Origin: an uncultured Opitutaceae bacterium
GTDB taxonomy: Bacteria > Verrucomicrobiota > Verrucomicrobiia > Opitutales > Opitutaceae
Direction: 5' to 3'
Assembly: GCA_937128785.1 (NCBI GenBank)
Contig: CAKZMS010000322.1
Coordinates: 1 to 12,400, forward strand
DNA: 12,400 nucleotides
Of this stretch, positions 1 through 6,911 are shown piece by piece. Numbering within the stretch: position 1 is the first letter of the stretch; each line of letters begins with the position of its first letter. The translations under genes were made by a program, and so were the position numbers. The notes beneath the pieces are model-generated. The model saw only the letters and a program-made list of their open reading frames with translations, did not search any database and was not told the DNA's origin.

Positions 1-1498
1 CCCCCATAGAACCCGTGGGCTCCTTGCCCGCGGCGAGCGGCTCGAGCACCATGTCAACTTCGTCGGTTTCGTAACCGAATGCGACCTGCGCCGCCGTGCT
101 GTCGGCTGGTGCGGCTTCTTCCGCCGGCGGTTCGCCCGCGACATCGTGGAGATTGACGAGATGCTCCTCGCACCACTGCTGGAATTGCGGCGTCTGCGTG
201 AAGCGCTCCTTGATCTCTTCGTCGTGGTAAAAGCGTTGTTCGGCGAGATCGATGGACATCATGCGACCCGGACCGAGGCGGCCGGACTCGATGACCTTGC
301 CCGGAAAATCGAACACCAAGCCGGCTTCCGAAGCCATGATCACATAGCCGTCGTCGTAGATCTTGTAGCGGGCCGGGCGCAGGCCGTTGCGATCGAGCGA
401 GGCACCGATGACCTTGCCGTCGGTGAAGGCGACAGCAGCCGGTCCGTCCCATGGCTCCATCATGGTGGCGTGGTAGCGGAAGAATGCCTTGGCCTCATCG
501 CTGAGATTGTCATCGGTTTCCCATGCCGGCGGCATCATCATCATGACACCGTGCAGCGGATTGCGTCCGCCCAGGGTGAGCAACTGGAGGGCGTTATCGA
601 ACGTGGCCGAGTCGCTGCCGTTGGGCTGCACCAGCGGCTTGAGGTCATCATAACGGTCGCCCCAAACGCCGTGGTTGGGAGAATTCTCCCGAGCCCGCAT
701 CAGGTTGCGGTTACCCCGGATCGTGTTGATTTCGCCGTTGTGCGCCATCATCCGGAACGGATGGGCGAGGTGCCACATCGGAAACGTATTGGTGGAGTAG
801 CGCTGGTGGAAGATGGCGAAGGCCGAAGTGAATTTGGGCGACTTCAGATCCGTGAAATATTTCCGGATTTGTTGGGGAGTCAGCATTCCCTTGTAGACGA
901 TTGTCCGGGAAGAAAAGGAGCAGATGTAGAATCCTTCGATGCCCTCGGCCGCCACCGTGCGCTCGATGGTCTTCTGCGCCAGAAAGATCTTCCGCTCAAA
1001 CTCGTCGGCGCTGATCTCGCTGTCATCGGTATCGTCGGGACGGGCAATGAGCGCCTGCGCGATGACCGGCTGGGTTTCGATGGCCTTGCGGCCAAGGCAG
1101 GAATCGTCGACCGGCACGTCACGCCAGCAGAGCCAGACGAGGCCCTCGGCCTCAATGGCGTCGCGGACGATCTTCTTGCAGTGGGCCTGGGCGTATTCCT
1201 CTTCGGGCAGGAAAATCATGCCGACGCCAAGATCGGAGTCGTTGAACAAGGTCTTGCCGCGCTCCTCCAAGCGCTCGCGCAGGAGCTCCACCGGGATCTG
1301 GGTCAGGATGCCGGCACCATCACCGGTGATGGCATCCGCGTCGATCGCGCCCCGATGGGCGAGCGCCTTGAGCGCTGAGACCGCGCGATTGATGACATCG
1401 TAGCTGCGCTCACCGGTCATCCGGGCGATGAATCCGACGCCGCAAGCATCGTGTTCCTGATCAGGATGGTAGAGAGGAGAAGGAATGGGTCGGACCAT
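1..1498 (-). CDS. gltB: Glutamate synthase large subunit, N-terminal part (partial)
   Basis: This is the N-terminal ~499 residues of the large (alpha) subunit of glutamate synthase, which moves the glutamine amide nitrogen to 2-oxoglutarate and yields two glutamates. Reading the minus strand from the ATG at 1498 gives MVRPIPSPLYHPDQEHDACG, so Cys19 followed by GVGF is the expected mature N-terminal nucleophile after removal of a short propeptide. Further class II amidotransferase landmarks follow: ALAHRGA, TGDGAGIL, RYSTNTFPMW, AHNGEINT, RGN, SDSATFDN, PPAWE and DRNGLRPARY. The last residues, including LEPLAAGKEPTGSMG, match the start of the central domain. The FMN/iron-sulfur and C-terminal domains lie beyond the left edge. 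No in-frame alternative start lies just upstream, and there is no Shine-Dalgarno sequence before the ATG. A long open frame on the opposite strand (146-1378) is a shadow. The assignment is very secure; whether the partner is NADPH or ferredoxin cannot be told from this part. Confidence 0.96.
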   Translation of the reverse strand, partial: MVRPIPSPLYHPDQEHDACGVGFIARMTGERSYDVINRAVSALKALAHRGAIDADAITGDGAGILTQIPVELLRERLEERGKTLFNDSDLGVGMIFLPEEEYAQAHCKKIVRDAIEAEGLVWLCWRDVPVDDSCLGRKAIETQPVIAQALIARPDDTDDSEISADEFERKIFLAQKTIERTVAAEGIEGFYICSFSSRTIVYKGMLTPQQIRKYFTDLKSPKFTSAFAIFHQRYSTNTFPMWHLAHPFRMMAHNGEINTIRGNRNLMRARENSPNHGVWGDRYDDLKPLVQPNGSDSATFDNALQLLTLGGRNPLHGVMMMMPPAWETDDNLSDEAKAFFRYHATMMEPWDGPAAVAFTDGKVIGASLDRNGLRPARYKIYDDGYVIMASEAGLVFDFPGKVIESGRLGPGRMMSIDLAEQRFYHDEEIKERFTQTPQFQQWCEEHLVNLHDVAGEPPAEEAAPADSTAAQVAFGYETDEVDMVLEPLAAGKEPTGSMG

Positions 1499-1573
1499 AA
1501 TTGTAGGAAAGGTAGTGTTCGGTATGGAGGGAGCAGGAGACGCGCCGATCGTCGGACCGGTTAGGACGCGCCT

Positions 1574-1608
1574 GAAAAAGGCCGGCCCGCACACGCGAAG
1601 ACCGGCCC
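1574..1608 (-). terminator. Intrinsic terminator after the glutaredoxin-like gene
   Basis: Read on the minus strand, GGCCGGTCT pairs with GGGCCGGCC (six Watson-Crick GC pairs, then G-U, C-G, G-U) around a ten-base loop, and TTTTTC follows at once. This is a good rho-independent terminator 27 bases past the glutaredoxin-like stop codon. It should separate that gene from gltB about 75 bases further on, so gltB probably has its own promoter. Confidence 0.7.
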
Positions 1609-1634
1609 GAAAAAGAGGAGGGCGAGGTCTCGCT

Positions 1635-1970
1635 CTAGAAGAACCGGATGGTTTTGGGGGCCATCTTGGCATGTTCTTCGTCGGAACAGCCGGCATCGGT
1701 TGCCACGTCGGTGGGGGCCGAGGTCGGCTTCACCAGATCGTTGGAGACCATGTAATTTTCGACTTCTTCACCAGAGACATCGGCGAGCATCACGCCGTCG
1801 ATCTCCACGCAAGGCGAGAGAGGTTGACCCGACTTCTGCACCATCTCCGCGTAGTTGTCGCGGTTGTTGATGATATCGATATCTTCGTATTCGAGGCCAT
1901 ATTTGGCCATGATGGCGCGCACGCCATTGGACCAGCCACACTGAGGTTTGAGATACGCTTTAATGTTCAT
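1635..1970 (-). CDS. Glutaredoxin-like protein with CGWS active site
   Basis: A 111-residue thioredoxin-fold protein of glutaredoxin type. It opens with MNIKAYLKPQCGWSNGVRAI: a beta strand, then the active site C11-G-W-S14 at the start of helix 1. This is a monothiol arrangement, since the second cysteine of CPYC is replaced by Ser. The LSPCVEIDG segment at 51-59 contains the expected cis-proline (Pro53), where glutaredoxins usually have TVP. The usual C-terminal glutathione-binding GG motif is replaced by DVSGEE at 64-69. Two more cysteines (54 and 95) are present, and a ~30-residue tail extends beyond the fold. CGFS monothiol glutaredoxins carry iron-sulfur clusters, but this sequence is not a close match to that group, so a role in thiol redox or cluster handling is inference. 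It stands upstream of gltB in the same direction, but a terminator lies between them. No Shine-Dalgarno sequence is visible before the ATG. Confidence 0.8.
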   Translation of the reverse strand: MNIKAYLKPQCGWSNGVRAIMAKYGLEYEDIDIINNRDNYAEMVQKSGQPLSPCVEIDGVMLADVSGEEVENYMVSNDLVKPTSAPTDVATDAGCSDEEHAKMAPKTIRFF

Positions 1971-2030
1971 AGGTCGGGAAGAGTTAACGGGACAAAGAGT
2001 CCGAGGAATAAACGCCGCTCAGAGCCTCGT

Positions 2031-2870
2031 TCAAGCGGAACTTTCAGGTTCATGGCCGACAAGATGCCCGGATTCGCGGCGATATCGCGAAGGAGGCACC
2101 CCGCAAACCGCTCGAAACTGCCGGGAAAAATAGAACCCGTCGCGAAATCCCAGCGCGTGGGCAATCTCGTTCACTTGGAGATCTGTTTGCACCAGAAGCT
2201 GTTGTGCACGCGATATGCGTTGGCGCCGGACGAATGCCTGGGGCCGCTCCCCTACTCCATCCCGAAATACCCGCGAAAAATGATCCGGTGCCAGACCAGC
2301 CTCCCGAGCCATTCCGGCCACCTCCCATTTTTCGCCGGGTTGCTCCACAATTCGCGCCGCCAGCGCCCTCATCTCCAGCTGCCGGCGCCGGCCGGCCGCG
2401 GTGGGAGCCAATCCAGCCGGCTCCCGACCAACGGCATGATCTCGAGCCAGCACGGTCAGGAGATCACCCAACAAACGGCCCGCCAAAGCCAAATCCTCCT
2501 CCCGTTGTCGCACGACTTCGTCCAGCACACCGACCACAAACGGCAGCGATCTGACCTCCACCGCCTCAAACGGCGGGATGAAAGTCGGCTGCCCGCCGAC
2601 TTGAAAGTGAACGAAACTGACACCCAGCCGGTCAGCGGGATCCTGCTGCGCCTCGTAACGCCGGCCAGGCCGCAGCCAGACGCAGGTCCCCGCCCGCAAG
2701 GGCAGTTGCCGGTCGGTCATCTGCATCGACCCTCGGCCTGACCAGACCAACCACAGGTCAAAATCGGTCAGTTTGTCCGACCAACCACGCCCCAGCGACC
2801 AGCCGGACTCACAGCGCACTCGTCCCCCAATCCCTGAAATGACCACGTTATCCGCCCAATTTTCGCCCAT
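2031..2870 (-). CDS. AraC-family transcriptional regulator
   Basis: A 279-residue AraC/XylS-type regulator. Residues ~20-90 form a cupin-like sensing domain (WLVWSGRGSMQM, LRAGTCVWLRPGRRYEA, VSFVHFQ). The C-terminal ~100 residues hold two helix-turn-helix motifs. The first is around 182-203 (WEVAGMAREAGLAPDHFSRV). The second is around 231-253 (VNEIAHALGFRDGFYFSRQF) and is followed by the typical GVPPSRYRR ending. Family members usually activate a nearby catabolic or transport gene when a small ligand, often a sugar, binds the cupin domain. The gene is divergent from the PhyH-family dioxygenase at 2972, which makes that gene its most likely target. The ATG at 2870 lacks a Shine-Dalgarno sequence. 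The family call is secure; the ligand is unknown. Confidence 0.93.
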   Translation of the reverse strand: MGENWADNVVISGIGGRVRCESGWSLGRGWSDKLTDFDLWLVWSGRGSMQMTDRQLPLRAGTCVWLRPGRRYEAQQDPADRLGVSFVHFQVGGQPTFIPPFEAVEVRSLPFVVGVLDEVVRQREEDLALAGRLLGDLLTVLARDHAVGREPAGLAPTAAGRRRQLEMRALAARIVEQPGEKWEVAGMAREAGLAPDHFSRVFRDGVGERPQAFVRRQRISRAQQLLVQTDLQVNEIAHALGFRDGFYFSRQFRAVCGVPPSRYRRESGHLVGHEPESSA

Positions 2871-2971
2871 TTACATCGGATTTGTGCAGGTAAATCACCG
2901 ACCCGTCCATTCCCTAATCGCGAGCTGCCGGTATAGTCATCGCCGTTCACTCACCGACCACCCGCCTCCCC
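2871..2971. promoter_or_regulatory. Divergent AraC/PhyH promoter region with a 9-bp direct repeat
   Basis: The 101 bases between the two divergent starts must hold both promoters. TCACCGACC occurs twice in the same orientation, at 2895-2903 and 2951-2959, 56 bases apart. TATAGT at 2932-2937 could be a -10 box for the plus-strand gene, but no good -35 hexamer precedes it, as expected for an activator-dependent promoter. The repeat is seen directly; binding by the AraC protein is inference. Confidence 0.35.
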
Positions 2972-3856
2972 ATGACCTCTTCCGCGCCCAATACAATCTA
3001 CCAGAAAGAAAGCGGTGCCTTCTTCGACGAAGGCTCCGAACTGCACGACCCCGAACTTTACCAACCCGATAGGCAGGCCGAACAGGTCGAAACCTTGGCG
3101 GACATCGGTCCGGAGCAAATCGCGTTCTACCGGGAAAACGGCTACCTTTCGGTGCGGCAGGCATTCAACCCGGGAGAGGTCCAAGGCGCGTTGGACGGGA
3201 TCGTGTCGCTGCTGATGGGAGAGAAGCCTGATTTCGATTCCGTGGTTTTCGAAGCTTCAGCTCGGGAGAAGTTGAAGGACCTGGGACCCCAGGAGCGCAT
3301 GGACTCCGTGCGCAAACTCGGCGAGTTCGAGAACCATGAACCGCGGCTCAAAGCGCTTTCCCGGCACCCGGCTATGCTCGCGGTCATCAAAACCCTGCTC
3401 CACGACCGCAACCCGGAGATGTTCCAGGACATGGCCCTTCTCAAACCGCCCCGGATTGGCCGGGAGAAGCCCTGGCATCAGGACCACGCCTACTTTGACT
3501 ACCCGCTCGACACCCCGGTGGTGGGAGTATGGATCGCCTTGGATGAGGCCACGGTCGAAAACGGCTGCATGCATATTCTGCCGGGACGCCACAACGGACC
3601 CATTATCCACTTCAAACGCCGCGACTGGCAGATCTGCGACAAGGAGATCATGGGCACAAAATCCGTGGCCGCCCCCCTCCCCCCCGGCGGAGCATTGTTC
3701 TTCGACGGCAAGCTGCCCCACGGCACGCCCCACAACACCTCGCCCAATCGTCGCCGGGCCCTGCAGTTTCACTACGCCCCGGACGACATCCACAAGACTC
3801 CGCCCGAGGAACGCCTGAAGCACTTCGGCAGCGAGGGAAAAAACGTAAGCTGCTGA
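2972..3856 (+). CDS. Phytanoyl-CoA dioxygenase (PhyH) family oxygenase
   Basis: A 294-residue non-haem Fe(II)/2-oxoglutarate-dependent oxygenase of the PhyH family. The iron-binding triad is readable: His169-x-Asp171 in KPWHQDHAYFDY and the distal His250 in KLPHGTPHNTS. Arg261 or Arg262, in RRALQFHY, probably holds the 2-oxoglutarate carboxylate. VVGVWIALDEATVENGCMHILPG (182-204) is the typical core strand pair. PhyH proteins hydroxylate very different substrates, so the substrate cannot be named. No signal peptide is seen, so it should be cytoplasmic. Pairing with a divergent AraC regulator suggests an inducible, possibly catabolic role. The ATG at 2972 follows GCCTCCCC and has no Shine-Dalgarno sequence. 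Confidence 0.9.
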   Translation: MTSSAPNTIYQKESGAFFDEGSELHDPELYQPDRQAEQVETLADIGPEQIAFYRENGYLSVRQAFNPGEVQGALDGIVSLLMGEKPDFDSVVFEASAREKLKDLGPQERMDSVRKLGEFENHEPRLKALSRHPAMLAVIKTLLHDRNPEMFQDMALLKPPRIGREKPWHQDHAYFDYPLDTPVVGVWIALDEATVENGCMHILPGRHNGPIIHFKRRDWQICDKEIMGTKSVAAPLPPGGALFFDGKLPHGTPHNTSPNRRRALQFHYAPDDIHKTPPEERLKHFGSEGKNVSC

Positions 3857-3899
3857 CTCAGACTCGCCATTCCTGTCTCCGTGCCCGGGCTCTGATCCC

Positions 3900-3953
3900 G
3901 TGGAGCCGTGCTTTGGCCGGCGTCTCAAAGTGCCGGCTAAAGCACGGCTCCAC
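3900..3953. repeat. 54-bp palindrome with 22-bp stem (REP-like)
   Basis: The left arm 3900-3921 begins GTGGAGCCGTGCTTT. The right arm 3932-3953 ends AAAGCACGGCTCCAC. The 22-base arms are complementary at every position except one G-U pair, around the ten-base loop GTCTCAAAGT. No T-run follows on either strand, so it is not a classical terminator, though it could block transcription or protect the 3' end of the PhyH mRNA. Size and form fit REP/BIME-type dispersed intergenic palindromes; copy number elsewhere in the genome cannot be judged here. Confidence 0.7.
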
Positions 3954-3982
3954 GACCACTCCGCTGTGATGCGGACGAGTTC

Positions 3983-4003
3983 TGTCGGGCGCGAAGCCCG
4001 ACA
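3983..4003. repeat. 8-bp perfect hairpin TGTCGGGC/GCCCGACA
   Basis: TGTCGGGC (3983-3990) and GCCCGACA (3996-4003) form a perfect stem closed by the loop GCGAA. No T-tract follows. It sits 30 bases after the larger palindrome and is probably part of the same patch of dispersed intergenic repeats. Confidence 0.55.
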
Positions 4004-4081
4004 CTCCCGTTTCTCAGCCGATGGGGAGCGTCCGGCCCAATCGCCACGAAATCCGTGGGGTGTTTCTTGTCCGCGCTTGCG

Positions 4082-4097
4082 CGCCTCCCCGGAGGCG
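4082..4097. repeat. 7-bp inverted repeat upstream of recA
   Basis: CGCCTCC (4082-4088) and GGAGGCG (4091-4097) are perfectly complementary with only CC between them. The exposed GGAGG is ~58 bases ahead of the recA ATG, too far to act as its ribosome binding site. It could be a small structured element in the recA leader or another member of the palindrome patch. Confidence 0.35.
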
Positions 4098-4154
4098 ATC
4101 ACCGTTTCTGTTTTCAACTCATCCGAACCCCTCGAAACGTAAATTTTCCTTACC

Positions 4155-5231
4155 ATGGCCAGATCAACCGTCGCTAAAACCACCGCCGCCGCCCCCGCTA
4201 CTCCTGACGCCGCTCGCAAGAACGTCGACCTCGCCATCAGCGCGATCACCAAACAATTCGGCGAAGGCTCCATCATGCGGTTGGGCGACAACCACAAGAT
4301 GAAGGTTGAAACCATTTCGACCGGTTCTCTGGCGATCGATTTGGCACTCGGCGTTGGCGGACTTCCCCGCGGCCGCATCGTGGAAATCTACGGTCCGGAA
4401 TCCTCCGGTAAGACCACTTTCTGTCTCAGTGTGATCGCCGAGGCCCAACGCAAAGGTGGCCTTGCCGCCTTCGTTGATGTCGAGCACGCGCTCGATCCCA
4501 AATACGCCCGCACCGTCGGGGTGAACCTCGACGATCTCCTGGTCTCCCAACCCGACTCCGGTGAAGACGCGCTCAACATCACCGAGACCCTGATCCGCTC
4601 CAACGCCATCGACGTCATCATCATCGACTCGGTCGCCGCCCTCGTTTCGAAACACGAACTCGATGGCCAAATGGGCGATGCCACGGTCGGCTCGCAGGCC
4701 CGACTCATGTCCCAGGCCATGCGCCGCCTTACCGCGGTCGTCAGCAAGACCAAGTGCGTCTGCATCTTTACCACTCAGATCCGCGAGAAGATCGGCGTGA
4801 TGTTCGGCAGCCCCGAAACCACCCCTGGTGGTCGTGCCCTCAAGTTCTTCTGTTCGATTCGCATCGACATCCGCCGGCGCGAACAGCTCAAGCAACCCGA
4901 CGGCAAGGTCATCGGCAACCGCACGAAGCTCAAGATCGTCAAAAACAAGGTCGCCCCTCCTTTCACCGAGTGCGAGTTCGACATCATGTATGACGAAGGC
5001 ATCTCGGCCAGCGGCTCCGTCATCGACCTCGGCCTCGAGCACAAGGTGCTGGAGAAACGCGGTGCCTGGATTTCCTACAATGGCGACCTCATCGGACAAG
5101 GCCGCGACGCCGCCAAGGCCACGATTCGCGAAAAGCCGGAACTCGCCAAGGAGATCATGGACAAAGTCTATGCGAAGGTGAACGTGACCGGCGGCACCGA
5201 CGTGACTGGCGATGATTCCAAAGACGACTGA
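4155..5231 (+). CDS. recA: Recombinase RecA
   Basis: A 358-residue RecA, full length for the family. It forms filaments on single-stranded DNA, drives strand exchange in homologous recombination, and acts as co-protease for LexA. Visible landmarks are Walker A GPESSGKT (80-87), the catalytic Glu110 in DVEHALDP, and Walker [11 protein letters not shown] (154-163). Loop L1 lies around [16 protein letters not shown] (168-183) and loop L2 around [21 protein letters not shown] (206-226). [10 protein letters not shown] (261-270) starts the C-terminal domain, and the acidic tail ends GDDSKDD. The N-terminus has an Ala/Pro-rich extension of ~20 residues. Most RecA proteins read F-I/T-N-Q in L2; here it is F-T-T-Q, with Thr207 in place of the Asn next to the allosteric Gln208. 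No Shine-Dalgarno sequence is present and no recognisable LexA box lies upstream. The Sel1-repeat gene overlaps its 3' end by 20 bases. Confidence 0.98.
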   Translation: MARSTVAKTTAAAPATPDAARKNVDLAISAITKQFGEGSIMRLGDNHKMKVETISTGSLAIDLALGVGGLPRGRIVEIYGPESSGKTTFCLSVIAEAQRKGGLAAFVDVEHALDPKYARTVGVNLDDLLVSQPDSGEDALNITETLIRSNAIDVIIIDSVAALVSKHELDGQMGDATVGSQARLMSQAMRRLTAVVSKTKCVCIFTTQIREKIGVMFGSPETTPGGRALKFFCSIRIDIRRREQLKQPDGKVIGNRTKLKIVKNKVAPPFTECEFDIMYDEGISASGSVIDLGLEHKVLEKRGAWISYNGDLIGQGRDAAKATIREKPELAKEIMDKVYAKVNVTGGTDVTGDDSKDD

Positions 5232-6081
5232 GTTTCACAGAAAATTACGCGCTCCAGCCAACTGGAGTGTAATCTGCCTGGGGGTGCTCTTGGTCTGCCC
5301 GGCGATAGCCCGCCAAGACGACAAAGTGGTGGTCGTTCCGCCCGTGATGGTCGCCACCGAAGGCGGTGGCCCTCGCTATGAAACCATCCCCGAACTCAAG
5401 GCCGCGGCTGCGACTGGCGACGCGTTGGCCTGCTTCCAATACGCCCAACTCCTCGAGGTTGGCGATCAGGTGGCGAAGGACCCGTCGGCGGCATTCGGGT
5501 TTTATCAGCAGGCGGCCTTCAAGGGCCATCCCGAGTCGTTGTTTCGAGTCGCGAAGGCCTACCACGAAGGACAACTCAGACAGCCGGAAAATCACGCTCT
5601 CGCTTTCGAATACTATCAGAAGGCCGCTTTTCTCAATCATCCTGAAGGCACCTATAACGTCGGCGCAATGCTGGTCAGTGGCCGCGGGATTAAACGCGAT
5701 TACCGCGAGGGGCTCGCTTGGCTATTGCTGGCGGCTGAACTGGGCGTCGATCCCGGCTCAATTGATCAGGTCAAAGAGCGGTTGATCCGGGGCAAACGGC
5801 CGGAATGGATCACCGACGCCGAGAACCGGCTCGGCGGCCTCAAAACCGAAATCGCGATGGGCCCTCCGGAAGCAGAAACGGAAGATGCCCTCGCCCCTGA
5901 AATCGTGAAACCTGCCGCCCCCGTAATGGCGCCCTCGCCCGTGATGAAACCCTCCATCGGTGCACCTTCCCTGCCGGGTTTCAGCCCCACCGTCTCCGGG
6001 CCTTCGATCGCGCCACCGACGATTTCGATTCCGCAACCCAAACCGAAACCGGTCGAGCCGACTACGCCCGAGACCGAGTAG
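5212..6081 (+). CDS. Exported Sel1-repeat protein with proline-rich tail
   Basis: A 289-residue protein with an N-terminal signal sequence: basic residues up to Arg13, the hydrophobic run [16 protein letters not shown], and likely cleavage after AIA at ~33. Residues ~69-178 form about three Sel1-like (TPR-related) repeats of ~36 residues. Their typical pieces are [41 protein letters not shown] and [29 protein letters not shown]. From ~225 to the end is a low-complexity Pro/Ala/Ser-rich tail, perhaps a periplasmic linker or wall-spanning segment. Sel1 repeats mediate protein-protein contacts; no enzyme domain is seen, so the function is unknown. The ATG at 5212 lies within the recA 3' end, with the recA stop at 5231, which suggests translational coupling and co-transcription. 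Confidence 0.85.
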   Translation: MIPKTTEFHRKLRAPANWSVICLGVLLVCPAIARQDDKVVVVPPVMVATEGGGPRYETIPELKAAAATGDALACFQYAQLLEVGDQVAKDPSAAFGFYQQAAFKGHPESLFRVAKAYHEGQLRQPENHALAFEYYQKAAFLNHPEGTYNVGAMLVSGRGIKRDYREGLAWLLLAAELGVDPGSIDQVKERLIRGKRPEWITDAENRLGGLKTEIAMGPPEAETEDALAPEIVKPAAPVMAPSPVMKPSIGAPSLPGFSPTVSGPSIAPPTISIPQPKPKPVEPTTPETE

Positions 6082-6108
6082 GATTTTTCCTCAACCCACC
6101 GCCCAGCA

Positions 6109-6882
6109 ATGGACCTCAATCTAAACGGCCAAAAGGTAGCGGTGTTTGGCGCCGCTCAAGGTATCGGGCGAGCCATCGCCGAACAGTTTCTGGCCGAGGG
6201 ATGCGAAGTCGTGGGCTTCGATCGCAGCGCGTCAGCGGCGCCTCTCCATCAGCCCGGTGACATCACGGTCGGGGATGTGACTGCTCTTGATCAGGTGGAG
6301 GCCTTTGCCCGAAATCATCCTGATACGCGACACGTTGTCTACAGCGTCGGTATGGGGTCAGGAAAATTTGGTTTTCCGTTCTGGAATCTAGATCCGACGG
6401 ACTGGCCTGAAGTCCTGCAGGTGAACCTCATAGGCGCGGTTAACGTAGCTCACGCGTTTGCGCCGGGCCTCACCGCCGCCCAGTCCGGCTCGATACTTTT
6501 TCTGTCCTCCGTCGCCGGCCAGATCGGCTCTCCCACCGATCCTCCCTACAGCGCCGCGAAGGCTGGACTGATCAACTTCATGCAGGTGGTCGCCAAGGAT
6601 TTCGCGCCCTATCAGGTGCGCGCCAACGCCCTGTCTCCCGGCATGGTGAAAACGGATCTAAATGAATCCGTCTGGGCTGCTGGACAATCCAATCTCCCCC
6701 CCGAGAAACAACAGGACTACGCTACGTGGGCGGAGGCCAAAATCCGCAGCATATCACCACTGGGAAACTGGCAAACGCCCAAAGAGTTTGCCGCCATGGC
6801 AACGTTTCTCGCTTCGGATCACGCCCGCAACATCACCGGCCAGACCCTCAACATCGACGGTGGCCACGTGATGCACAGCTGA
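6109..6882 (+). CDS. Short-chain dehydrogenase/reductase (classical SDR)
   Basis: A 257-residue classical SDR: an NAD(P)-dependent oxidoreductase with a Rossmann fold. The cofactor loop is GAAQGIG (14-20). Asp38 in VVGFDRS, at the end of strand 2, favours NAD(H) over NADP(H). GDVT (55-58) is the adenine-contacting Asp loop. The active site is Asn106 in QVNLIGA, Ser134 in LFLSSVAG, Tyr147 and Lys151 in YSAAK, followed by ALSPGMVKTDL. The usual NNAG motif reads YSVG (78-81), a variation found in some SDRs. The C-terminus NITGQTLNIDGGHVMHS is typical of FabG-like members. The substrate is unknown: a ketoacyl or sugar/polyol reductase are both possible. It starts 27 bases after the Sel1 gene and is probably the last gene of the recA cluster. 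Convergent with the radical SAM gene, 29 bases apart. Confidence 0.92.
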   Translation: MDLNLNGQKVAVFGAAQGIGRAIAEQFLAEGCEVVGFDRSASAAPLHQPGDITVGDVTALDQVEAFARNHPDTRHVVYSVGMGSGKFGFPFWNLDPTDWPEVLQVNLIGAVNVAHAFAPGLTAAQSGSILFLSSVAGQIGSPTDPPYSAAKAGLINFMQVVAKDFAPYQVRANALSPGMVKTDLNESVWAAGQSNLPPEKQQDYATWAEAKIRSISPLGNWQTPKEFAAMATFLASDHARNITGQTLNIDGGHVMHS

Positions 6883-6911
6883 GCGTTCGGACAGTCGCCA
6901 GCCTGGATCGA

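Larger units (their letters stand above)
3857..4154. other. Noncoding region between PhyH gene and recA, rich in palindromes
   Basis: This 298-base gap carries no convincing gene; short open frames across it look like chance. It contains three separate palindromes (3900-3953, 3983-4003, 4082-4097) and, in its last ~40 bases, the recA promoter and leader. I saw no clear LexA operator: neither a CTGT-N8-ACAG nor a GAAC-N4-GTTC type site stands out. A TAAATT at 4140-4145 could be a -10 box, but no convincing -35 hexamer pairs with it. Confidence 0.6.

Noticed and set aside
146..1378. Long plus-strand open frame (410 residues) opposite gltB
   Set aside because: The minus strand encodes unmistakable glutamate synthase over the whole stretch, and the plus-strand translation resembles no family. 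It is a shadow produced by high GC at third codon positions.
1485..2741. Plus-strand open frame (418 residues) spanning the glutaredoxin-like and AraC genes
   Set aside because: It crosses two real minus-strand genes and the terminator between gltB and the glutaredoxin-like gene, and its translation is low-complexity and without a domain.
4060..4154. LexA-type SOS box in front of recA
   Set aside because: I looked for CTGT-N8-ACAG and GAAC-N4-GTTC types and found no good match. The operator of this lineage may differ, so absence is not proof of no SOS control.
3257..5099. Long minus-strand open frames opposite the PhyH gene and recA
   Set aside because: Both plus-strand genes are complete and conserved. 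The antisense frames even run across the palindromic intergenic region and have no family resemblance.
6883..6911. Bidirectional terminator between the convergent SDR and sulfatase-maturase genes
   Set aside because: TCGGAC and GTCCGA flank the gap, but the stem is only 6 bp with a long loop and there is no T-tract on either strand.
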